DNA of 61,854 bases, from assembly GCA_024680815.1 (NCBI GenBank), contig JAILBQ010000127.1, forward strand, positions 1 to 61,854. Direction: 5' to 3'. Positions 40,551 through 48,296 of the stretch are shown here, in pieces (within the stretch, counting starts at the first letter, position 1; each line of letters starts with the position of its first letter). The DNA is from Lachnospiraceae bacterium. Lineage in GTDB: Bacteria > Bacillota > Clostridia > Lachnospirales > Lachnospiraceae. The position numbers and the translations under genes are program-made. Below the pieces are notes generated by a model, which saw only the letters and a program-made list of their open reading frames with translations, ran no database searches and was not told the DNA's origin.

Positions 40551-42707
40551 ATGAAAAAAGCTTCAGACCAATCAGAAAAATCCGTCCGGCAGCCCGTTTC
40601 CCGGAAAATCCGTGACATCACCCGTCACCCGGATTTTTTTCCGGCTCTTTCGGGAATTCTCTGCCTGTGTTTTACCCTTTTTCTCGCCGGGCCCCTCTTT
40701 CTCTACCTTTCCAACCGTGAAGAGCTGTGGTTCGATATCTACAATATGCTCCCGGTTATCCTTCCGGTCTTTTTGATCAGTATGGTCCTCCTTGGGGGAC
40801 TTACGGTTTTCCTGTACCGCCTGCATCCTTTGGCCGGCCGCGTTTTCGTAACGCTTGTTTTTATTATGGCTCTGGCCTTTTATATTCAGGGAAACTTCAT
40901 AGGCTGCGATTACGGCGAGCTTAACGGCGACACCGTGCATTGGAACGAATTTCCGCGCTACGCCAAGGAAAGCCTTATCCTGTGGCTCGGCATTCCTCTG
41001 GGCGCCGCCGTCACGGTGAAGCTCGCAGGCTTTAAAAATGTCTCCCGGATAGCCGCCCTGGCAGGTTTAATCATTATCGGCATGCAGCTTGCAGCCCTTT
41101 CTCCAAAATTAATCACGGGCGGTATGAAACCACAGGACACGCGGGTCATCACCACGGATGCCTCCAACACCTATTCTTCGGGGAAAAACATCGTTTTCCT
41201 TCTTTTTGACGCTCTGGATGCCGAGCTCACAAACGAGGCCCTGGAAGCGGATCCCTCGCTCAGGGAAGAGCTTAAGGATTTCATTTATTACCCCGACACC
41301 GCAGGCATGTACCAGAACACAAAATGCTCCGCCCCTTATATTCTGACCGGCGAATTGTATAAAAACGAGGAGCCCTTCCCGGATTATGTGGAAAAGGCGT
41401 ACCGCGACACGGACCTTTATAATCAGCTGGACGAGCGGAATTTCGCCTATGGCCTGTACGCGGAGTCCACCTTTGTGTCAAAGGACATGGAAGGCAGGGT
41501 AGAGAACCTGCGCTCCAACCGGAAGGTTCCGTCCTCCTCCGCCGCCTTCTGCAAAATGCTTTACCGCTTCGTCTTTTTCCGCTATGCCCCGCATCAGCTG
41601 AAGCAGTTTTTCTGGTTTTATTCCGGCGATTTCAACACCCTGATTTCCCTGAAGGAGGACGTGGATTATGAGCTCTTCCCCCTGGAAGAACAGCTCCGGC
41701 TCTACGATATTCTGGTAAACGGGGAATTTCAGATCGATAACACTCGCAATGTTTTTAAGTATTTCCATACCCGCGGAGTTCACAAGCCCTATGAATTTGA
41801 CGCCGAAATGCAGCCTCTGTCCGGGGACGGTTCCGGTTCCATAGACGAGGCCGCAAAGGGCTGCTTTAAATTCCTGAAGGACTACATCGCCCGGCTTAAA
41901 GCGGAGGGCTTATATGACAACACGGCCCTTATAGTTCTCTCCGACCACGGATATACCCTGTACCACCAGAACCCCACTCTTATGTTTAAAAACTTCAACG
42001 CCGATCATCCCTTCACGATTTCGGATTCTCCCGTTTCCTTTGAGGATCTGGTTCCGGCCATTGAGAAGCTGGCCGGAGATGGCGGAAGCGGAAAAACAAC
42101 AGCCGATATTTTCGGAAACGCTCCTTCAGACCGGATCAGACCATATTACTTTTACGAATGGAACACCGAAAGCGGCGACTATCTGCCGCCCATCAAGGTG
42201 TTTGAGGTACGGGGGCGCGCCGACGACATCGACTCCATGGTTGAGACCGAAACTGTTTATAAGGCTCATGGCGAAACCGCCGTCGGAACCTACACCTATG
42301 CGGGAGACGACACGATCATTTTCGACGACAGCGACAAATGCAACTCCATTATAAAGGTCGGGGTATCCAGCTATCTGGATTACGAAAACGGCGTTGTTAA
42401 ACGCTGGTCCAACGCAGGACTCAGCCAGTTCCAGATCAATCTGCCCGGGGGCTTTTCCGACGCCATCCGCTGCACAATCAACGCGGACACCTGGGAGAAC
42501 AGCACGCAAACAGTCGTTATTTCTGTGAACAATCAGGAGCTTGACCGCATTTCTTTCTCCGGCGGAACCTTCAGCTTCACTATTCCCGCCGACATGGCCC
42601 GCGACGGCATCCTCGGAATAAAGCTCGCCTACCCCGACAAGGAAATGGAGTTCGGCGAGAGGGGCATAACCCTTCATTTCAGTGAAATGATTCTGGAAAC
42701 AGTCTAA
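40551..42707 (+). CDS. Membrane sulfatase-fold transferase with C-terminal extension
   Basis: A 718-residue relative of the minus-strand neighbour. Five membrane helices (about 35-190) precede a sulfatase-fold domain: NIVFLLFDALDAEL, a candidate catalytic Thr in QNTKCSAPYILTGEL, ARLKAEGLYDNTALIVLSDH and HQNPTLMFKNF. Unlike the neighbour it carries about 180 extra residues after residue 540, predicted beta-rich (YTYAGDDTIIFDDS, VVISVNNQELDRISF), ending in HFSEMILETV. This could be a polymer- or sugar-binding module. The ATG at 40551 (MKKASDQSEK) is chosen. Genes 42783 and 43102 follow on the same strand. Confidence 0.82.
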   Translation: MKKASDQSEKSVRQPVSRKIRDITRHPDFFPALSGILCLCFTLFLAGPLFLYLSNREELWFDIYNMLPVILPVFLISMVLLGGLTVFLYRLHPLAGRVFVTLVFIMALAFYIQGNFIGCDYGELNGDTVHWNEFPRYAKESLILWLGIPLGAAVTVKLAGFKNVSRIAALAGLIIIGMQLAALSPKLITGGMKPQDTRVITTDASNTYSSGKNIVFLLFDALDAELTNEALEADPSLREELKDFIYYPDTAGMYQNTKCSAPYILTGELYKNEEPFPDYVEKAYRDTDLYNQLDERNFAYGLYAESTFVSKDMEGRVENLRSNRKVPSSSAAFCKMLYRFVFFRYAPHQLKQFFWFYSGDFNTLISLKEDVDYELFPLEEQLRLYDILVNGEFQIDNTRNVFKYFHTRGVHKPYEFDAEMQPLSGDGSGSIDEAAKGCFKFLKDYIARLKAEGLYDNTALIVLSDHGYTLYHQNPTLMFKNFNADHPFTISDSPVSFEDLVPAIEKLAGDGGSGKTTADIFGNAPSDRIRPYYFYEWNTESGDYLPPIKVFEVRGRADDIDSMVETETVYKAHGETAVGTYTYAGDDTIIFDDSDKCNSIIKVGVSSYLDYENGVVKRWSNAGLSQFQINLPGGFSDAIRCTINADTWENSTQTVVISVNNQELDRISFSGGTFSFTIPADMARDGILGIKLAYPDKEMEFGERGITLHFSEMILETV

Positions 42708-42782
42708 TATTTTCCGGCCGGAAAGCCGAAATATAGTATGAAAAGGATTTCGTATGTTGTCTCCACGGAAGGAGGTACAGAC

Positions 42783-42995
42783 ATGAATCAGGAAATAACG
42801 GTGCTCGCCGTACAGCCTATAGCAATGGCTTACAGCGCGCAGAAGGAGAAAAAAGAGAAAGCAAAGAACAATCGCAAAATGCAGGGAAAGAGGAAGGAAC
42901 CCGTTGTTCTTTCAGAGGTTCAGGCTTATTATATTCCCGGGGAAACGTCCCTTACCCACTATCCGACCTACGGAAAAGACTATCTTATCCGTTGA
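42783..42995 (+). CDS. Small basic protein of unknown function
   Basis: A 70-residue protein beginning NQEITVLAVQPIAMAY, then a lysine-rich stretch (EKKEKAKNNRKMQGKRKE), then a C-terminal VVLSEVQAYYIPGETSLTHYP that looks folded. There is no signal peptide or cysteine. I recognise no family. The ATG at 42783 is well supported by GGAAGGAGGTACAGAC; the longer frame from 42738 is not. It lies alone between the sulfatase-fold gene and a YjfB-like gene. The lysine-rich centre could bind nucleic acid or an acidic surface. Confidence 0.65.
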   Translation: MNQEITVLAVQPIAMAYSAQKEKKEKAKNNRKMQGKRKEPVVLSEVQAYYIPGETSLTHYPTYGKDYLIR

Positions 42996-43101
42996 AAAGG
43001 CCCTTTCTGCCCCCTAAAACACTTGCTTTTCGGGCAGCTTTATGCTAAACTGACCTTGTATCAGATCCTTTGACGGATAAGTTTCTGAAAGGAGGCCGCT
43101 T

Positions 43102-43308
43102 ATGAATGTTGGTTCCGCAATGGGAATTCCGCAGCTTTCAATGCCTATGGCAGAACGCAATGCCAAAACCGATTTCGGTTTGAAAATGCTGGGAAAAAGC
43201 ATGGAGACAAATGAGGCAGCCGCGGCATCTCTGGTTAAAATGATGGATCGTACCATGGAGTTATCGGTTAATCCCGGTGTAGGCAGCCAGCTTGATCTGT
43301 CAGTTTAA
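43102..43308 (+). CDS. YjfB-like putative motility protein
   Basis: A 68-residue helical protein that resembles the YjfB family (MNVGSAMGIPQLSMPMAER at the start, KMLGKSMETNEAAAASLVKM in the middle, ending SQLDLSV). YjfB proteins are small, about 60-70 residues, and tied to motility only by annotation. GAAAGGAGG precedes the ATG and a strong terminator follows, so it is well expressed or tightly bounded. No flagellar gene is in the window. The family call is by eye and moderate. Confidence 0.65.
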   Translation: MNVGSAMGIPQLSMPMAERNAKTDFGLKMLGKSMETNEAAAASLVKMMDRTMELSVNPGVGSQLDLSV

Positions 43309-43324
43309 GTATTTCAGTTCAACG

Positions 43325-43357
43325 AACCTGCCGGTATTATCCGGCAGGTTTTATTTT
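43325..43357 (+). terminator. Rho-independent terminator after the YjfB-like gene
   Basis: AACCTGCCGG (43325-43334) pairs exactly with CCGGCAGGTT (43341-43350) around TATTAT, followed by TTATTTT. It separates the YjfB-like gene from the SPFH gene, which starts 32 bases later. Confidence 0.92.
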
Positions 43358-43388
43358 GTAAAAATGTAACTATCAGAAGGAGGATACT

Positions 43389-44684
43389 ATGGGACTTATT
43401 AAAGCAGTAATGGGTGCAGGCGGCGGCGTTCTTGCCGATCAGTGGCGCGAGTATTTCGTCTGCGATTCCATGCCGGCGGATGTGCTTCTCACAAAGGGCG
43501 AGCACCGCGTTCAGGGCCGCAGCACCAACACAAAGGGGAGCGACAACATTATCACCAACGGCTCCGTCATCGCTGTCAACGAAGGTCAGTGCATGATTAT
43601 CGTCGATCAGGGAAAAATCGTCGAGGTCTGCGCAGAAGCCGGAGAATTTACCTACGACACCTCAACTGAGCCTTCAATTTTCTACGGAGGCCTCGGCAAA
43701 GGGCTTCTGGACAGCTTTAAGACCTTCGGCAAGCGTATAACCTTCGGCGGCGATACGGCCAAGGATCAGCGTATCTATTTCGTCAATACGAAAGATATTA
43801 TCGGCAATAAATACGGCACTCCGAGCCCTGTGCCCTTCCGTGTTGTAGACAATAACGTGGGGCTGGATGTGGACATTTCCATCCGCTGCCACGGCGAATA
43901 CACCTACCACATTGTCGACCCGGTTCTGTTCTATACGAACATCACCGGCAATATCACTGAAGATTATCTCCGTGAAACCCTTGATTCCCAGTTAAAGAGC
44001 GAGCTTTTAACCGCTCTGCAGCCGGCTTTCGCAAAGATTTCCGAAATGGGCATCCGCTATTCCGCCCTGCCGGGTCACGCCGATGACATCGCGGACGCTC
44101 TTAACGATGTGCTTTCGGATAAATGGGGAAAGGTCTACGGCCTTGAAATCGTCACCTTCGGCGTCAGCTCCGTCAATGCTTCCGAAGAAGATGAAAAGAT
44201 GATCAAAGAGCTTCAGAGAAACGGGGCTCTCCGCAACCCGAACATGGCAGCTGCGCATCTTGTGGGCGCCCAGGCGGAAGCCATGCAGGCTGCAGCCAAC
44301 AACCAGAACGCGGGTCCGATGATGGCCTTCGCCGGAATGAATATGGCAAACAACGCCGGCGGAATGAATGCCGGGCAGCTCTTCCAGATGGGTCAGAACC
44401 AGCCCGGAGCCGCACCTGCTCCCGCCCCCGCTCCTGCCGCGGCAGCACCCGCCCCGGGAGGCTGGACCTGCGAATGCGGAACAACCAACACCGGAAAGTT
44501 CTGCTCCAACTGCGGCAAGCCCAAGCCGGAGGATGAAAGCTGGACCTGCGAATGCGGAACGGCCAACACCGGGAAGTTCTGCTCCAACTGCGGCAAGCCC
44601 AAGCCGGAAGGTCCCTGGAAATGCGAATGCGGTACCGAAAACACCGGAAAATTCTGTTCCAACTGCGGCAAACCCAAGCCGTAA
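43389..44684 (+). CDS. SPFH-domain protein with three C-terminal zinc ribbons
   Basis: A 431-residue protein of the YdjI-like SPFH group, annotated in many genomes as virion core protein-like. Residues 1-280 hold the SPFH core (ADQWREYFVCDSMPADVLL, IIVDQGKIVEV, YHIVDPVLFYTNI, VTFGVSSVNASEEDEKMI). A Met/Asn/Ala-rich linker and a Pro-Ala run (APAPAPAPAAAAPAP) follow. Then come three copies of W-x-C-E-C-G-T-x-NTGKFCSNCGKPKP, each a four-cysteine zinc ribbon. SPFH proteins build membrane-bound rings or cages; YdjI has been linked to envelope-stress responses. GAAGGAGGATACT precedes the ATG. It has its own terminator. Confidence 0.87.
   Translation: MGLIKAVMGAGGGVLADQWREYFVCDSMPADVLLTKGEHRVQGRSTNTKGSDNIITNGSVIAVNEGQCMIIVDQGKIVEVCAEAGEFTYDTSTEPSIFYGGLGKGLLDSFKTFGKRITFGGDTAKDQRIYFVNTKDIIGNKYGTPSPVPFRVVDNNVGLDVDISIRCHGEYTYHIVDPVLFYTNITGNITEDYLRETLDSQLKSELLTALQPAFAKISEMGIRYSALPGHADDIADALNDVLSDKWGKVYGLEIVTFGVSSVNASEEDEKMIKELQRNGALRNPNMAAAHLVGAQAEAMQAAANNQNAGPMMAFAGMNMANNAGGMNAGQLFQMGQNQPGAAPAPAPAPAAAAPAPGGWTCECGTTNTGKFCSNCGKPKPEDESWTCECGTANTGKFCSNCGKPKPEGPWKCECGTENTGKFCSNCGKPKP
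44463..44681 (+). repeat. Tandem in-frame repeat encoding three zinc ribbons
   Basis: Units start at the TGG codons at 44463, 44541 and 44616 (78, 75 and 66 bases). The shared core encodes NTGKFCSNCGKPKP almost unchanged; the first two units are also nearly identical in DNA, implying recent duplication. Confidence 0.85.
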
Positions 44685-44717
44685 GCCGGTTATCTGAAAA
44701 ACCTTAAAACTAACCAG

Positions 44718-44753
44718 GAAGCGCCCCGTCGGATGACGGAGCGCTTCTTTTTT
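44718..44753 (+). terminator. Rho-independent terminator after the SPFH gene
   Basis: GAAGCGC (44718-44724) pairs with GCGCTTC (44741-44747), with an inner stem CCGTC/GACGG, and is followed by six T residues. Confidence 0.9.
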
Positions 44754-44806
44754 CTGCCATTAATAATTCCCGAATGCAAGGTTTTTCATAACGTCCGTTT
44801 TAGCTA

Positions 44807-46000
44807 TCATAAATACCGCCCGTTTCTTTTTAAAGCGCCGAGAATTGCATTTTTCTCTGCCTCGACAGCACCCTGTACCATTTCCGGTTTTCCGCCCCCT
44901 TTGGCCCCGAATTCGGCCTTAAAAAGGTTGCTTATTTCCCGGGCGTCATTTCCCGAGGAACCGACTATATACCTGTACCCCTCTTCATCATTTCCCACCA
45001 TTATTCCGCAATACCCCCCGTGCCCTTCCACAAGAGCATTGACGGCATTTCTCTGCACAACAGGCTCCAGCTCCTCCGAGAAGAGCCATACATTCGCGGT
45101 TTCCGCAGGGATCCGTTCTATCTGCTGCATAATGAGGCGCTTCTGCATTTCCGAAAGCTTTACACGCGCCTCCCCCAGCTCATTGCTCAGCCTTTCCACC
45201 GCCTCCGCCACCTTTTCCGGCGGCTCGCTTAAGAAATGAGAAAGGGTCTGATTCTGCTCATACAGCTCCTGAACATACTTAAAAGCACGGGAGCCGCAGA
45301 TAATGGTCAGTCTCGTACCCCCTTTATACCTTATGGCTTTAATAATTTTAATAAGACCGATCTCTCCGGTGTTTGCCACATGCGGGGCACAGCAGGCGCA
45401 CAAATCCACTCCTTCTATTTCCACAAGGCGTACCGGCCCCTCTATTTCACCCTTGCAGCGATATTCCAGGCCTTTGAGCTCTTCAGGCGACGGATAACCG
45501 GTTTTTATCGGTACATTTCTGTAAATTACATCATTAACCCTGATTTCCAGTTCCAAAAGCTCTTCCTTTGTCAAATCTCTGCTTGTATCCACCGTAACGA
45601 GGTGATCACTCAAATGAAAACCCACGTTATTTGAGCCAAGCCATCGAAAAAGTGTTCCGGAGATAATATGTTCGCCTGAATGGTTTTGCATGTTATAAAA
45701 ACGCCTGTCCCAGTCAATTTTCCCGAACACACGTGCGCCAACCTCGATAGCGGTTGTATTTTTCGCTTCATCAGGGCCCGATATATAGTGTGTTATGATT
45801 CCATTTTCGATTCTGACATCCGTTACCTCACACCCGTTTATGGTTCCCCGGTCAGGTGTCTGCCCGCCCTCCTCGGGGAAAAACAACGTCTGATTTAAAA
45901 CAACTTTTATTTGGTTTGACGCTGATTCTACGGCGATTATCTCCGCCTCGAACTCAGTTTCATACGGCATGCTATCAAATAATTTTTTCGTCTTTTCCAT
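44807..46000 (-). CDS. AlaX-type alanyl-tRNA editing protein with DHHA1 domain
   Basis: A 397-residue stand-alone editing protein that removes serine or glycine mischarged onto tRNA-Ala. N-terminal TLFFPEEGGQTPDRG leads to the editing site with His107 and His111 in NHSGEHIISG and the CACCAPHVANTGEIG metal ligands. Residues 230-397 form a coiled linker and a DHHA1-like domain (HGGYCGIMVGNDEEGYRYIV, KGGGKPEMVQGA). The aminoacylation domain of AlaRS is absent, so it is the long AlaX form and not a truncated alaS. The ATG at 46000 follows GAGAGGACAGG. It is convergent with the SPFH gene. Confidence 0.92.
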   Translation of the reverse strand: MEKTKKLFDSMPYETEFEAEIIAVESASNQIKVVLNQTLFFPEEGGQTPDRGTINGCEVTDVRIENGIITHYISGPDEAKNTTAIEVGARVFGKIDWDRRFYNMQNHSGEHIISGTLFRWLGSNNVGFHLSDHLVTVDTSRDLTKEELLELEIRVNDVIYRNVPIKTGYPSPEELKGLEYRCKGEIEGPVRLVEIEGVDLCACCAPHVANTGEIGLIKIIKAIRYKGGTRLTIICGSRAFKYVQELYEQNQTLSHFLSEPPEKVAEAVERLSNELGEARVKLSEMQKRLIMQQIERIPAETANVWLFSEELEPVVQRNAVNALVEGHGGYCGIMVGNDEEGYRYIVGSSGNDAREISNLFKAEFGAKGGGKPEMVQGAVEAEKNAILGALKRNGRYL

Positions 46001-46110
46001 CCTGTCCTCTCTTTCGGATAATTGCCGGTATCTCATTGCCTTTGATCGACGATTTATGTAAACCAATACCGCTTGTTTCCACAAATGTCCCATATGTTAT
46101 TCGATTTTTG

Positions 46111-46833
46111 CTATTTCATCTTTTCCGATATTTTATTTTCAGCTTTTGATATCACCCGTGCAGTGTTAAATGAACCTATTCCGGCATACCGCATGTCGTT
46201 GCAAAACACGGTGTAATCTATATAATAATAGCCCCCGTTCCATCCATCCACCACTTTAATTACAGGCAGCTTTTTATTACCTGCCTGCCATACTGAATAC
46301 CCAACAACCGATATTGTGTGATCCTTGTAATACCCCCGGGCAAGATTCATGATCACAGGACGGCTTTCATCAATTTCCTGCTTTACCTCCGTCTCAAATT
46401 CCCAGGAATAAACCCCCCTGCATTTTGCCTTATAACCGTAGCGCCGGAAGGCTTCTTTAGTGATATTATCGATCTTTACCGGATTTGTGCCTCTTTTATC
46501 CCTGTAGCCGTAACGCTTTCCGATTTCCTCCACCTCCCGGTAGATCTCGAAAATATCGCCTTTTATGCCTGTGAGCCCCTGCTTCTCTTTATAATAGAAA
46601 AGCAGCCTTGTAATGGCCACAAGGGAGCAGTTTTTGGTGCTCCTGCCGCTTATTGTGAGCATGGTTTCGGAATTGACGTCCAGGGACTTTCCCGGGTCGA
46701 TACAAAGAGCCTCATTCCCGTAGTGTTCTTTCATATATCTGTCCAGGTCGGAAAATCCCGCATACGGAATTTTCTTCGGGCTTCCTTCAGATAATTTCTT
46801 TTTTACCGCCTTAAGCAGTTCCTTAACACCCAT
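46111..46833 (-). CDS. Peptidase C39-like cysteine protease, cytoplasmic
   Basis: A 240-residue papain-fold protein of the C39_2 type. The presumed catalytic Cys69 lies in RSTKNCSLVAITRLLFYY, His172 in YYKDHTISVVGY and Asp196 in IKVVDGWNGGYYYIDY, in the family order. There is no signal peptide or membrane helix, so it should be cytoplasmic. Substrates of these lone C39-like proteins are not known. The ATG at 46833 (MGVKELLKAV) follows AAGGAAACGG; upstream codons in the longer frame are unlikely. It is divergent from the chromate transporter genes. GG-leader peptides occur elsewhere in the window, but nothing physically links them to this gene. Confidence 0.75.
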   Translation of the reverse strand: MGVKELLKAVKKKLSEGSPKKIPYAGFSDLDRYMKEHYGNEALCIDPGKSLDVNSETMLTISGRSTKNCSLVAITRLLFYYKEKQGLTGIKGDIFEIYREVEEIGKRYGYRDKRGTNPVKIDNITKEAFRRYGYKAKCRGVYSWEFETEVKQEIDESRPVIMNLARGYYKDHTISVVGYSVWQAGNKKLPVIKVVDGWNGGYYYIDYTVFCNDMRYAGIGSFNTARVISKAENKISEKMK

Positions 46834-47037
46834 CCCACCGTTTCCTTGCACGTTCTGACCATGTAGCGTATACTTTGTCCTGTCATGATTTGACGCTGTT
46901 ATCATACACAAAAACCGGGCAAACTTCAATAACAAATGTTACTTAGCTGCTTTTCATCGGCCTTCGGCACAGACCGCCCCATCCGAACCGCCGGTTTACA
47001 GCACTTTGTTACTATTCAGCTTTTCAGGGAGCCGCAG

Positions 47038-47631
47038 ATGCTTAAGGATTTATTTAACCTGTTTTTTGTCTTTGCAAAGATCGGCGCCGTCACCTTCGGC
47101 GGCGGATATGCCATGCTTCCGGTCTTTCAGCGTGAGCTGGTGGATAACCGGGGCTGGACCACGGAAGAAAAGCTGATGGACTACTTTGCCATCAGCCAGT
47201 GTACCCCCGGCGTCATCGCCGTAAATACCGCCACCTTCATCGGCTGCAGCCGCGCAGGGATCCCCGGCGGTATTGCGGCCACTCTGGGCGTTGTCTTCCC
47301 CTCCATCGTCATCATTACCGTTCTGGCCATCTTCCTGCAGAATTTTGCCCATCTCGAAGCCGTCCGGCATGCCTTCAACGGTATCCGTGCCTGTGTCTGT
47401 GTTCTGATTCTTAATTCAGTAGTGGGCCTGATAAAAAAGGCCGTCATCGACTATAAATGTCTGATTATCTATTTCGTTGTTCTCGGTCTGTCACTTTTCG
47501 CTCCGGTATCGCCTGTTATAATTGTGATTCTTGTGGGGGTTACTGGTGTTATTATTAAGCCGGCCAAAACCCCTTTCTCCGGTAAAACACCCGAAAAACC
47601 GGAGGAGAGCCCTTCAAAGAAAGGAAAATAA
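47038..47631 (+). CDS. Chromate transporter, first half (CHR family)
   Basis: A 197-residue membrane protein with one CHR domain: VFAKIGAVTFGGGYAMLPVF, then DYFAISQCTPGVIAVNTATF and GIPGGIAATLGVVFPS. Short CHR proteins occur as adjacent pairs that together equal the long two-domain ChrA. The second half starts two bases after the stop here. The C-terminal tail is hydrophilic and Lys/Pro/Glu-rich. The ATG at 47038 follows GGGAG. The physiological anion may be sulfate or another oxyanion, not only chromate. Confidence 0.9.
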   Translation: MLKDLFNLFFVFAKIGAVTFGGGYAMLPVFQRELVDNRGWTTEEKLMDYFAISQCTPGVIAVNTATFIGCSRAGIPGGIAATLGVVFPSIVIITVLAIFLQNFAHLEAVRHAFNGIRACVCVLILNSVVGLIKKAVIDYKCLIIYFVVLGLSLFAPVSPVIIVILVGVTGVIIKPAKTPFSGKTPEKPEESPSKKGK

Positions 47632-47633
47632 TC

Positions 47634-48200
47634 ATGCTTCTGCTTCTGCGTCTTTTCTTCGAATTTTTCAAAACCGGTCTTTTCGCCGTCGGAGGGGGGC
47701 TGGCTACCCTTCCGTTTCTCTACGAAATGGGCAGCAAAACCGGCTGGTTTACGGCGGCCGATATAGCCGATATGATAGCCGTTTCCGAGTCCACCCCGGG
47801 TCCTATGGGCGTTAATATGGCCACCTATGTCGGGGTGAAAACCGCCGGACTCCCCGGCGGCGCGGTAGCCACTCTGGGGCTTGTCTGTCCTTCTTTAATC
47901 GTAATCATCATTGTGGCCCGTATCCTGAACCGCTTTAAGGACTCCGCTCTGGTTAAAAAGGTGTTTTACGCCCTGCGCCCCGCTTCCGCCGCGCTAATCA
48001 CCGCTGCCGGTCTGGGAGTGGCCAGAATCGCCCTTCTCCGTTTGGATATTTTCAAAGAAACTCATGTTATTTTTGACCTTCTTAACTGGAAATGCATACT
48101 TCTGGCCGTGGCCGTCTATATCGGAATCCGGCTCTTTCATAAGCATCCCGTACTCTATATCGCCCTTTCCGCCCTGGCGGGGGTTATTTTCAGTCTTTGA
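47634..48200 (+). CDS. Chromate transporter, second half (CHR family)
   Basis: A 188-residue membrane protein, the partner of the preceding gene. Signature parts are FFKTGLFAVGGGLATLPFLYEM, ADMIAVSESTPGPMGVNMAT and GLPGGAVATLGLVCPS, matching the first half in order. AAAGGAAAA precedes the ATG, inside the end of the first gene. The two proteins are expected to form one antiporter. The promoter of the alcohol dehydrogenase starts 12 bases after its stop. Confidence 0.9.
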   Translation: MLLLLRLFFEFFKTGLFAVGGGLATLPFLYEMGSKTGWFTAADIADMIAVSESTPGPMGVNMATYVGVKTAGLPGGAVATLGLVCPSLIVIIIVARILNRFKDSALVKKVFYALRPASAALITAAGLGVARIALLRLDIFKETHVIFDLLNWKCILLAVAVYIGIRLFHKHPVLYIALSALAGVIFSL

Positions 48201-48211
48201 TTGATATTTAC

Positions 48212-48240
48212 TTGACAATCTTTCCTTATCTTTGTATAAT
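48212..48240 (+). promoter_or_regulatory. Perfect-consensus sigma-A promoter of the alcohol dehydrogenase
   Basis: TTGACA (48212-48217) and TATAAT (48235-48240) both match consensus exactly with a 17-base spacer. A strong promoter without activator need usually implies control by a repressor; a Rex-like operator lies directly downstream. Confidence 0.9.
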
Positions 48241-48245
48241 CGTAT

Positions 48246-48263
48246 TCGTTAAAAATTTAACAC
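48246..48263 (+). promoter_or_regulatory. Rex-like operator over the transcription start
   Basis: TCGTTAAAAATTTAACAC matches the Rex consensus TTGTTAANNNNTTAACAA at all but the second and last positions. It begins five bases after the -10 box, so a bound repressor would block initiation. Rex senses the NADH/NAD ratio and is known to control fermentative alcohol dehydrogenases in Clostridia. Confidence 0.68.
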
Positions 48264-48296
48264 ACTATCATTTCTCAAATCAGGAGGTATAAATCA

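Noticed and set aside
44807..46000. Truncated alanyl-tRNA synthetase pseudogene
   Set aside because: The frame has its own start and binding site, and the editing and DHHA1 parts are complete, matching the stand-alone long AlaX form.
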